From assembly GCA_029834535.1 (NCBI GenBank), contig JAQMWT010000008.1:1-52794 (forward strand): DNA of 52,794 nucleotides, given 5' to 3'. The notes beneath the pieces were generated by a model, which did not search any database, was not told where the DNA came from, and was given only the letters and a program-made list of their open reading frames with translations. Positions 23,413 to 32,221 of the stretch are shown here, one piece after another. Origin of the DNA: Chrysophaeum taylorii (Eukaryota > Sar > Pelagophyceae > Pelagomonadales > Pelagomonadaceae). Numbering within the stretch: the stretch's first letter is position 1; every line of letters starts with the position of its first letter. The position numbers and the translations under genes were made by a program.

Positions 23413-24160
23413 CCTTCGGCTTCCGCGCGTCCGGCGATTGCGGCGAGCATCCCCGTGGACGTCCCGTTGGCCCCGGGCTTGGAAGGATTCGAACTTGTGC
23501 TGCGTGATGGCGCCCTTGGCGCATGCGATGCCCGTTGACTCCTACTACATCGTAGATAGCCTCCTCGGCGATGGACGCGGCCTTTGATTAATGATGATAT
23601 GGAGGTGCACGCGGATGGTCGCGCCGCGGTCGACGGGTTATTTTAAAGGCGGCGCAGAGATCCTCGATCTCTTTGTCCGTTTCACGAGGAGGCGCGGACT
23701 AGAGGGAACAGATTCGCTGCTAAGGCGCGCCGGATGACGGCCCGCGCGTGGTAGGCCTTGACGGAGCTGGTCCAGCAGTAAACCTGCTGATCAGCCTAGT
23801 AGGCGTCGTCGTCGTCGTCGTCGTCGTCGAGATGCTTCTTTCAGGCACCTCGAAGGCTTCGTCGAAGGTGGCGGGGTCTGGAGGAGGACATCCTGTTCGG
23901 CGCGGTTCGCTTCGCGCAGAAAAGCAATGGAGGTAGGTCCTCGAACGCCGTGAGCAAAAGTAGGGGCACCGTCACGGCACGCGAATAAGATGTTTTGCCC
24001 CAGTCAGTCCCGCGCATTACCTCAAGCCGATAGACTCGCGAGGATTCCCCATTTTTTGAAGCGATGCTTCCTAGCGCACTCTGTCGCGAGAACGAGGTGT
24101 TTTTTTTTGGAGGAAAAGGGTTTTTTTTTGGGCGATAGCGTCCAAGAAGTCCCCCGACCA
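23413..24160. other. Gap with no supported gene
   Basis: Holds a GTC-repeat tract near 23808-23830 and two T-runs near 24098 and 24120. Short frames only. Confidence 0.3.
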
Positions 24161-24928
24161 CTAATTCAAGCGAAACTTAAAAAATACGACAATCCTGTCT
24201 TCGAGTACGCCGTCGGCGCCGAGGCGACGGACGTGCCCTCGCTCTCTCAAAAACCCTCCTCCCCGAGAGAAATTTTCGATGTCCACGACCTCCGCCATCA
24301 AAAAGCCCCTCGCGATACCCTCGTGGATACCCGCGGCCAAGTCGATGACCGTTGATCCATCTCTCACGAGCCACGCGGTCAACCGTTCGTCGTGACGCGA
24401 CGTGAACACTGTTATCAGATCGAGCGCGTCCAGCGGCGCGCGAAGGATCTCAGATTTGGCGGATTTATGGGAAGGGTTTGCTCGGAAGTACCCTTCGCTT
24501 TTCGGGAGAGCTTCCCACTTAGCGGAACATTCGAGCGCATCTTCTTCGCGAAGAAGAAGATGATACCGTCTCGTATCGACGTTGCGTACCACAATGTCGG
24601 CGGCGGCGGATGGTTCTATATCATCATCATCGCGCGCGACGGCCATCACGACATCAGCGCCGTCGGTGTCGCCGCCGTCGGTGAGGATTAGAGTTGCGGG
24701 CGACCCACCGAAGCCACCAAAGTCCGTTGGGATGGCAACGCGCCCAGTCGTCGGCCGCCGTGTCTCAAAAAGCGACGCCGACGCCGGCGTCTCGAGTCCG
24801 GTCAGCGCATTGAAGAGAGTGCTGCATCCAGCAGCGTTCCGACCGACAAGACTAACGCGGATCTGCCGATACACCTTCACGACCATAATATCCTTCAACT
24901 TTAGATAGGTATCTACAACAACGGACAC
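24161..24928 (-). CDS. Degenerate P-loop GTPase-like protein
   Basis: The 255-residue frame has a GTPase-type G1 region near residue 28, VSLVGRNAAGCSTLFNALTG. The invariant P-loop lysine is replaced by cysteine (GRNAAGCST instead of GxxxxGKS/T). A later STVIDLAAGIHEG (near residue 193) resembles the DLPGI G3 region of dynamin- and septin-like GTPases, with an extra residue. No clear NKxD base-recognition motif is seen. Loss of the lysine predicts weak or no GTP hydrolysis, so it may be a pseudo-GTPase, a decaying gene, or one exon of a longer gene. Its ATG is only 32 bp downstream of the stop codon of the F-box gene on the same strand. Confidence 0.45.
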   Translation of the reverse strand: MSVVVDTYLKLKDIMVVKVYRQIRVSLVGRNAAGCSTLFNALTGLETPASASLFETRRPTTGRVAIPTDFGGFGGSPATLILTDGGDTDGADVVMAVARDDDDIEPSAAADIVVRNVDTRRYHLLLREEDALECSAKWEALPKSEGYFRANPSHKSAKSEILRAPLDALDLITVFTSRHDERLTAWLVRDGSTVIDLAAGIHEGIARGFLMAEVVDIENFSRGGGFLRERGHVRRLGADGVLEDRIVVFFKFRLN

Positions 24929-24960
24929 TCATACATTAAATGCACAACGCATTCTCTCTA

Positions 24961-25869
24961 CTAGCACCAGAGCAGGAAGTTGGGCGTCTCCTCGAGGTGG
25001 TGCGTCGCTCTAAGTGCCCCCGAGGTCGCGTCGAACCGAAGGATGCGACTGTCGTTTGGATCCGTCGCGACGAAGAGGTCCTTCGCATCCGGCGAGAAGG
25101 CGAGGGTCCACGGGTTCACCAGCTCGGGGTCTCTTTGGTTCCCCGTGGGTTCGATATTAACGAAAACTTCGCGGCGCCAGGTCTGGGAATCGAAGCGGAG
25201 AACTCTCCCCGGCGTGTGCGGGGCGCCATACTCGGTGACGAAAACTTGACCTTCGCGCGCGGCGATGCCACCCGGCCGCGTGAGACCATCCGCGACGCGC
25301 CGGACCTCAAAAGTGGTCGAAATCGCGCACACCCAGCCCTCTTCCTTGACGGTGTGGCCCGGGAGTTCGCGCTGGAAATCGTACGGCGGCGACCCCGTAA
25401 CCAACAGCGTCTCGTCGTCCAGCGCCGCCAGTCCCCAATACCACGCGCGCTCGAGGCGCACGGTCCTCGCGACGCAGCCCTTGCTGTCGAGCGCGACGAG
25501 TGTCGAGTGAGAGCTCGCGCAGACCCACAACTTTCCGCGCCAGAACGCGACGCCCTCGGGATTGCCAAGGCGCTCGTCTTTCGCGAACACCCGGCGCTCG
25601 TCGAGTCGGAGCGAATACTCGAAAATTGTGCACTCCCAGCTCGCAGCGTAGAGCCGCGACCCAACGCGCGCGAGCGAGGCGCACCAGGGGATCGACGATA
25701 ACCGGTTTGCGCTCCTCACGCCGCTCGGCACCGCCGTGAACAGCGTCGCCGCAACGCGGACTCGGGACGCGGCGAGGGCCCACCTTTGGCACACGCGACG
25801 ACACACGCCGACCTCGTCGTATCGCAGCTTCTCGAGCACGGCGCGCACCACATCGTCCTCCCGCATCAT
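24961..25869 (-). CDS. F-box-like / beta-propeller protein
   Basis: The single-exon frame encodes 302 residues. Residues 5-35 (VVRAVLEKLRYDEVGVCRRV, then CQRW) match the F-box pattern, which binds Skp1 in SCF ubiquitin ligases. The rest is made of repeated strands typical of an NHL/SMP-30-type propeller: NPEGVAFWRGKLWVCASSHS, RPGGIAAREGQVFVTEYG, GRVLRFDSQ, and NPWTLAFSPDAKDLFVATDP followed by SRILRFD. A propeller beside an F-box would be the substrate-recognition part of an SCF complex. The ATG at 25869 is directly followed by the F-box. The repeats are incomplete for a closed six-blade propeller, so a few blades may be divergent. Confidence 0.75.
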   Translation of the reverse strand: MMREDDVVRAVLEKLRYDEVGVCRRVCQRWALAASRVRVAATLFTAVPSGVRSANRLSSIPWCASLARVGSRLYAASWECTIFEYSLRLDERRVFAKDERLGNPEGVAFWRGKLWVCASSHSTLVALDSKGCVARTVRLERAWYWGLAALDDETLLVTGSPPYDFQRELPGHTVKEEGWVCAISTTFEVRRVADGLTRPGGIAAREGQVFVTEYGAPHTPGRVLRFDSQTWRREVFVNIEPTGNQRDPELVNPWTLAFSPDAKDLFVATDPNDSRILRFDATSGALRATHHLEETPNFLLWC

Positions 25870-27307
25870 AGGCGACAGAAACTAGGCGACAGAAAGAAAG
25901 AAAGAAAGAACCTATTGCACCCAGAATGTTGAACTTACACGTCATCAGAGTCGCCAGCTCCAAATCGTTGTTCGTGACCACCACAACAGCGCCGCGAGCT
26001 TGCTGTCGAGCACCTTCGTCCGATCGACGCCGGTAATCGAACGAGCTGTACTGATACAAAGTGCTCGAAGATATCGTCGTCGAATACTCCTCAAAAAACG
26101 GTTGTTCTCGCGGTTCCCAACGACCAATCAGGTATCGCCATTGCCGCGCGCTCGCTGCCGGCATAGTCGACGAACTGCGGAATACGGGTTGTTCGTATAG
26201 TTGTCTGCCAAATCTCCGCGTCGACGCGCGTCAAATCTCCTTCCTGCGCCCCTCGTAGCTCTCGGCCCCGTGACTCTGATCCCTCGCGCAACGGCGCTGG
26301 GATACACCCCATGCACCGGGCTAGTTCGCGAGCATGAGCAGCAGTCGAACACGACCTCGCGAGTCGGCCTGTTTTTGCGTGATGACACAGGATTATCGGT
26401 CAGAATCGCGCTTTGCACCTGCCTTCAGGCGGTAGCGCCGGTAGCGCCGGACAACTTCAGTTCCTCGTCTGAACACCCTCCTCCTGTTTTCCCGACTTGC
26501 CTCTCACCGAGCTTCGACCGGCGTGTGGTAAGGAGGAGATCGCAGGCTTTGCGCCGAGCATGACGGCGGTGTAGCTTTTCTGTTCTTCGAGTTCGATTTT
26601 GGCGGCGTCTATGTTCGCACCAACTCTCCTAGCGCCGCGATCTCCTTCTTAGACCCACCAAACAAGGACCCTTTCTTCTTTACCAACCGACATTCGTTTC
26701 GAGATCTTCTTCGAACCTCTCCCTCCGCGCGCCTGTGTGGTCGCCAGTTCCGTTCCAATGCGCGGGCCGAAGCAGATAACGACCCATCTCGCAGAGGTTA
26801 TATGTATGATGCGCGGTCGAGGGGTTGAGCGTCGCGTTCAGCAAATCCCATTGCTCGAGCGCGAGCCCCAGATCGCGGACACCGGCAAGCTGCATTCACA
26901 TGCCGGCGCGATAGATGCGCGAGACATTGTCCTCGGGGGGGGGGGGGGGCACCCGAGACGATCACCGTGTCGAAGAGGGCGATCTGCAGCGCGACGCCAC
27001 TGGCGTCGAATGTTACTGATAAAAATCATGGGTGTGCTGTCTATATCTCTCGGACAACTCCATCGGGGGGGGGGGCATGTTTCTTTCTTACTACGCCGGA
27101 GGGAGGGAGGGAGGGAGTCCCCTCCTCCTCCTTTGGAGGACTTTCAAATCCTACAGGGATTTTCCTCTTCTTACGATTCTTCCCGCAAAACTCTTTTTCC
27201 AAAATCCGCTTCTCTTCGAGGACACCCACTTGCTCCCGAAATAAAAAAGTTTGCCGACGGTCATATGCCCGCCAAGACACCACGACGAAATCAAAATTGG
27301 GTCAGGA
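25870..27307. other. Intergenic region with G-runs, no supported gene
   Basis: Many short frames on both strands, none recognisable. Homopolymer G runs lie at about 26935-26949 and 27066-27075, with a GGGA repeat near 27100-27116. GAAA repeats (25890-25910) lie just upstream of the F-box gene. Confidence 0.4.
27293..27296 (-). terminator. Candidate Pol III terminator T-run
   Basis: TTTT on the minus strand 11 bp after the last tRNA gene of the cluster. No comparable T-run lies between the three tRNA genes. Confidence 0.5.
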
Positions 27308-27394
27308 CACCCAAGGCGGGGCTCGAACCCGCGACCACACGATATCTTCTAGCATTTTAAGAGTCGTGCGCTCTGCCGACTGAGCTACCCGGGC
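27308..27394 (-). tRNA. tRNA-Lys(CTT), 14-nt intron
   Basis: The minus strand folds as a 73-nt cloverleaf once 14 nt are removed after position 37. The acceptor is GCCCGGG with CTTGGGT (three G-U pairs); the D-arm is GCTCAGTCGGCAGAGC; the anticodon stem CACGA/TCGTG holds loop CTCTTAA, anticodon CTT. The T-arm is GCGGGTTCGAGCCCCGC. Both internal promoter boxes are present. The intron reads AAATGCTAGAAGAT. This gene is last in the array and differs from its neighbours by one D-loop base. Confidence 0.95.
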
Positions 27395-27409
27395 TTTCAC
27401 GAAGATAGC

Positions 27410-27502
27410 CACCCAAGGCGGGGCTCGAACCCGCGACCACACGATATCTATGATGCAGCGCACCGTAAGAGTCGTGCGCTCTACCGACTGAGCTACCCGG
27501 GC
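27410..27502 (-). tRNA. tRNA-Lys(CTT), 20-nt intron
   Basis: Same 73-nt cloverleaf as its neighbours, with an intron of 20 nt (CGGTGCGCTGCATCATAGAT) between positions 37 and 38. Only 15 bp separates it from the next gene downstream, without a T-run, so the two may be co-transcribed. Confidence 0.95.
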
Positions 27503-27569
27503 AACATCCTCCTGTTATCAAGTGTAAGACACTCCTACGCGTCGTTAGTGAGCCATGCGCAATCGGCAT

Positions 27570-27657
27570 CACCCAAGGCGGGGCTCGAACCCGCGACCAC
27601 ACGATTTCTATCACACGTGATAAGAGTCGTGCGCTCTACCGACTGAGCTACCCGGGC
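27570..27657 (-). tRNA. tRNA-Lys(CTT), 15-nt intron
   Basis: Same cloverleaf with an intron of 15 nt (TCACGTGTGATAGAA) after position 37. It is first in the transcriptional order of the cluster. The 67-bp spacer to the second gene has no T-run. Confidence 0.95.
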
Positions 27658-29386
27658 TGAAGGCACGGCTGAGAACGCTGCTCGGCAGCCAACGCCGGAC
27701 GCGCACATCCTTCTGCCACTTCCTCGCGAGTACACTGTCGCAAAAACTTTTCATAAAGCCTTCTTGCTTGGGATCAACGGAACGATTCGCTACCGTTGTT
27801 CCAACGGTCTCCAACTTGAATGAATCGTCGTTGTGGAGACACAGTGTCTGCAGACCCGTCACCCTGCTGCGGCGGCGGCCGCCTCGCGCTTGGCTCTGCG
27901 CTTCTTCTTCCCGCAGGCCTTCAAGTCGAAGCAGGTCTCGCATCTGATGAGGCGACTTGCGACGCCTATCGAAAGATCCTCTCAGCAGCAGCAGTTCATG
28001 CATCGCGTTCCATCCAGCTTGGCGCACTCAGAACAGGGTTTTCGGCGCGATGGCGCTTGGCCTCCTGGGCGCGGGCAGCCTCCTGGGCTTTGCGCTTGCC
28101 CGGGAGGTCCGAGAGCTGGGCCGTGCCCATGATCCAAACGCGCGTCCTGGTCGGCTAAGTAAGTCACTTCCACGCTCGCGCTCAGACTACCGCTTGATGA
28201 TGCACTGGGCCTGCTCTCGAGAGCTTGGACTTACTCGAAAATCCTTGGGCACGCTCTGACGTTATGGTCAGGTCGACCATGGAGAAGGAGTTGACGCGGT
28301 CGGTTGGAGTGCTGGTGGATTCAACCGAGGCGGATCTGATACAACTCGCGGCCAGATTTCGGATCTTGAGTTGGTCGGCGGTGTTTTGAAAGAGCGCAAT
28401 GGCGGACGCCCTTCTTGTGGACGTTTTTCGCCTTGGAATCCCGGAGGAAGCCCGACGTGTTGGATGGCTCAAAGAAGAGGTTCCAGGCACCACTCGACGA
28501 CCTTGGGGCTGGCGTGGTCGTACGACGACGGGCCCGCGTGAGCTTCTCGTCCAGCACCTTCATCCTGTCGAGGAAGGACGCGGAGGCCTCATCACATCGT
28601 GACAATATTGCGGTTGTTGATGGTGCCTGCCGTGATGCAAATGTCGTCGACGCTGGCCGCGGACTTCATCATCTTGGCGTTGCCCTTTCCAGGCAAGTCA
28701 ACGGATTGGGGCTTCTCGTCGAGATTCAATTTGCGAACCTCGTCGGCGGTGTATGCTTCAAGTTCCCGCGCGTGCGGCCGCTCTAGCGGCGGCGGTTCTG
28801 GACCTCGTCAGCAAGATCTGGCGCAACCAAATGATGCTGATCTTCTCGTTGCCGACCGCCTTCTGCACCCGGTTTGATCGTCTGGAGCACCCAGTCACTC
28901 CATAAGCGCGCGTTCTCTTCGATCTCGGTGCGAAGCAGCGATTCGTGATCTCGGCGTCCTCCTCCTCCTCCTCGAAGTCCACCGCTCGTCCCTTGAGCCG
29001 GTCCTGGAGCTCTGCTGACACGCTGGGTGCTTGAGCTCCTCTTCGCCCGGACAAAAAACGTTCTCCTGACAGTAAGTAAGTACTTGACGGCGCCCAACGA
29101 TAAAGATCTGCTGCCGCGCACGTCTTCGTGTTGAACTTGCACACAGGCTTCGCCCTGGTTGCGACTTTTCTTCAAGTCGTTTTCGCGTTGTCGATGGTGT
29201 GAGCTCATTATTGACAACAACTCCCCCACTCAAAACGCAGTCAGAATGGACGAGCGCCGAGAGGAAGAGAGAGTCCACAGCAGCTTAACTTGTGTGCAGC
29301 AACAACTCCCAGGTTCAACAAAGTGCTGGAGTAAATGACTGGCCAGACTTGTCGTTCGGCGGCTCGACACTCTCGCCGTCCGTGAA
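27658..29386 (-). pseudogene. Eroded coding sequence, family not recognised
   Basis: Protein-like segments occur on the minus strand in shifting frames: TRTEIEENARLWSDWVLQTI-type sequence near 28900, EAYTADEVRKLNLDEKPQSV near 28750, DEASASFLDRMKVLDEKL near 28580, and GTAQLSDLPGKRKAQEAARA near 28100. Frames break between them, with stops such as that near 28600. This looks like a gene or transposon ORF decaying by indels. I cannot name it. Confidence 0.35.
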
Positions 29387-30546
29387 ATGAGGCGACGAAG
29401 ACTAGCACGTTCGTCAAAGAGGAAAGAAAGAACGTGGAATTTAATGAAAGCCTCCGCCGAGAGCAACAACTCAAGGTCCAGCGTCAGCGGAGCGAGGAGG
29501 CTGCGGAAGCGTGGTCTGCAGGCGGTGGCTGAAGAGAAGCAGGCGGCGGCCGACGCCCGCGCCGAAGTGAAGCGAGCATTGACCGAGGCGGCGGCGGCGG
29601 CGACGGAGCGGGCAATGGCGCAGCCGGCTAAAAGTGCGACCGGCCGAAGATGCGCCAACTTCACCGGAGCTACTACGCCGACGTCGACAGGGATGCGAAG
29701 CAGCCGGCTCTGGAGTTCGACAAGGCCGAGGCCGAGCCTAAAGCGCGGGACGAGGAGATCGATCGTCGCGCCGCCGAGCTCGAGAAGCGAGACGCCACTA
29801 TTCGAGAGTTCCATGCCGGCCGGCAGGCGTCGGTGCTGGCAAGGGCCAGGCCTGGCCTCAGCGGGTGTATGCATCTGTTTGGCGTTGCGCCGACCGAGGT
29901 CTCTGAAGTCATCGCCTCGATCGTCGTCGCGGTCGTTCTGGAAGAGCGCCGCCGAGATGGAGCTCCCGTCCTTTCGTTTCGTCCGCAACCTGCGCAGCGA
30001 GAAGGGAAGTTTCCACTACGAACTCCTCTTAGCCCTCGACCTCGACGGCAAGGAGCTCATCGGCACGCAACTCCGAATCGACGGCGACCATTGACTTCGA
30101 GACTGGACCATGGTGGGCGCCGCCGAGCTCGCCGACCAGGTCGCTTACGGCGAATCCCAGGCTATTATTGCAGCCCGCTTTAGCGACACGCACCCTCGAT
30201 CAGTTCCGTGTACGCGAAGCTTCATGGCTCGGCGGACGGAATTTCAGCGATTGGTGACGTTCGCAGTCTTGCAGGTGCTGTCGGGACGACCGACAACTCG
30301 GGGGCGGCCTTGGCAAGCGTCGTCCGAGAGCGGGCCGATGCGCATGCCGTCAAGCGTCAGCTCCGAGCCACCACTTCTGCCGAAGGAACAGAAAGAGGTT
30401 GTAGTGGTGAGACTGTGACGGCCGTGATTGAAGCAGCGCGAATGGGGCGGCTGGACTCCAAGGCGAAAGCCGCCGCTCGTCGCCAAGCAGCGATCGATCG
30501 CCACCGTGCGCGAAATGCCGAAACGATCGTGGCGGCGCTCGATTGA
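29387..30546 (+). pseudogene. Eroded coiled-coil gene
   Basis: Successive plus-strand frames each carry convincing helical sequence: VKEERKNVEFNESLRREQQL (about 29415), then AVAEEKQAAADARAEVKRAL (about 29520), then DEEIDRRAAELEKRDATIRE (about 29750), then FRFVRNLRSEKGSFHYELLL (about 29970), and finally an Ala/Arg-rich helix ending ARNAETIVAALD at 30546. Each shift implies an indel. The original product was probably a long coiled-coil protein; the family is unknown. Confidence 0.4.
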
Positions 30547-31405
30547 CGAGCCGTAAACGACACGACCTTGGATGCCATCGAGAAGGTAGGTGTGCCCCTT
30601 TTTTGTCAGCAACCAGGACCTGGATGGACAAACCACGTTCGCAGAGTTGGAAAGAAAGAAAGACGCCGAAACTCGCCAAGAAGCTCCGTAGCAACAATGG
30701 TCGATGCAAGGTGCTCGTCAGCAACATTACTCGCTACACCCACGACGTGGGCACCCTCGAGCCCAAGTCCTACACTTCGACAAAGGACGCACAGGTCGGC
30801 CAGTTTGGTGGTTAAGAAGCGAATGTTGCATTTTTAACCAAGCAGATCTACGGCAAGATCAAAATGGAGAGGGGGGCGTTGACGGACGAGCCTGTTGTTC
30901 CGCCGCCGGTGCTTGGCAACACAGGAGCGCAGGGCCCTGGACGCTCGGCGCCTTGTGAGCGACGCTGAGTTGAAGGAAAAGGCGGGACTGCTCTGGCCAC
31001 AAAGCGAGCAAAGCGCCGAGCGAGTGGCGAAACGAGACCAGCTGCCTGTCGACTCTCTTGTTGGCCAGCGAGTCGAGGTGTTGTGTTTGGTCGAGGGAAA
31101 AAAAAAGGCTCGCCGATTGACGGGCAGAAGACTGTCGCCGACGGCCAACCAGCCGCCCGCATGGTCGACTTCGCACCACGTGCTGGTCAGGAGTTCGTTC
31201 TCCCGAGGAATGGAAATAACCACATTGTCGGGTGTTTTCTCTTTCGTGCTGCGTTTTTATTTCTACGTACACTCGAGAAGCAGGCGGTTCCTGCTCGCGC
31301 TCATCAGCGGGGCGCAGACTGGGCCAGTTGGAACAACCCCCATCGACTTTCCCCCGGCGCGGTTCTGACGCCGCCACGAGTTGAATTTTAGATCCGTTGA
31401 ACAAG
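30547..31405. other. Relic coding traces upstream of the K+ channel
   Basis: Plus-strand pieces such as SDAELKEKAGLLWPQSEQSA (near 30960) and VGQRVEVLCLVEGKKK (near 31065) look protein-derived but are out of frame with the following text. No intact gene. The channel promoter should lie in the last few hundred bases. Confidence 0.3.
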
Positions 31406-32221
31406 ATGAAGTTGCCTGCGACGATGCGTCCGGTGGTGGCGCGCGTCCTGCGGACGCCAACGTACGAAGTCGGATCGGCCGTGGCGACCCTCATGTCGTG
31501 CGGGACCTTTGCCGTCGGGACCCTCGACACCGTGCCGCGGGAGATTTTTGATGGAGCGGAAGAACTGTTGAGTGTCTTGTTTGCCGCAGATTTTGCCGTC
31601 CGTTGCTTCGCGAGCCCGAGTCTCGGAGCCCTCGAACTCATCGATCTGGCGAGTTTCCTGCCACTCTTCCTCGAGTCGAACCTGAGCTTTTTGCGCCTCG
31701 TTCGCGTTTTGCGGCTACAACGGCTGCTCTCCGACGTCCAGACGTTCGGAAGGTTCCGCGCGGCCCTCGGGCTCCCGCCCTCCGAGACCACCGAGACCTC
31801 CCTCGAGCTCGCGCGCGTCCTCTTGTCTCTCTTTACGCTCCTCTTCGTCGCTTCGGGCCTCATTTACACGGCCGAACACGAAGTAAACGATTCGATAAAC
31901 GATTTCTTTACCGCGCTTTACTTTGGCCTCACGACCCTCACGACGGTTGGCTTCGGAGACATCGTCCCGGTCACCCCGAACGGCCGCCTCGTCGTCTCAT
32001 TTTCGATCTTGGTCGGCATCGCCGTTATCCCGCTGCAGCTTACGACCCTCGCCGAGTCACTTCTCGCGCCACCAATAGAAGACGCGCGCACGCCGCGACC
32101 AAGCATCCAGGCCCGCGCGGGCAGGCCCCCGCCCTGCCGAGTCTGCGGCGCGCCGGACCACAACAAGGACGCCAACTTCTGCTTCTCCTGCGGCGCGCCC
32201 TTGCTCAAGCCCGTATCGTGA
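31406..32221 (+). CDS. Voltage-gated K+ channel subunit with C-terminal zinc ribbon
   Basis: The protein has 271 residues. Residues 20-115 hold a short S1-S4 voltage-sensor-like region; S4 is RLVRVLRLQRLL with arginines at regular spacing. S5 lies at about 135-155, the pore helix at about 170, and the selectivity filter is TTVGFGD, diagnostic of K+ selectivity. S6 is VVSFSILVGIAVIPLQL. The C-terminal 30 residues contain CRVCGAP and CFSCGAP, a four-cysteine zinc ribbon. Four subunits would be needed to form a channel. The ATG at 31406 is used; a TTG three codons earlier is in frame. At 271 residues it is much shorter than animal Kv channels because it lacks a T1 domain. A zinc ribbon in place of a regulatory tail is unusual. 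Confidence 0.9.
   Translation: MKLPATMRPVVARVLRTPTYEVGSAVATLMSCGTFAVGTLDTVPREIFDGAEELLSVLFAADFAVRCFASPSLGALELIDLASFLPLFLESNLSFLRLVRVLRLQRLLSDVQTFGRFRAALGLPPSETTETSLELARVLLSLFTLLFVASGLIYTAEHEVNDSINDFFTALYFGLTTLTTVGFGDIVPVTPNGRLVVSFSILVGIAVIPLQLTTLAESLLAPPIEDARTPRPSIQARAGRPPPCRVCGAPDHNKDANFCFSCGAPLLKPVS

Noticed and set aside
30859..31863. 334-codon minus ORF overlapping the K+ channel
   Set aside because: It covers the channel's coding sequence antisense and shows no domain; the plus strand has an unmistakable selectivity filter.
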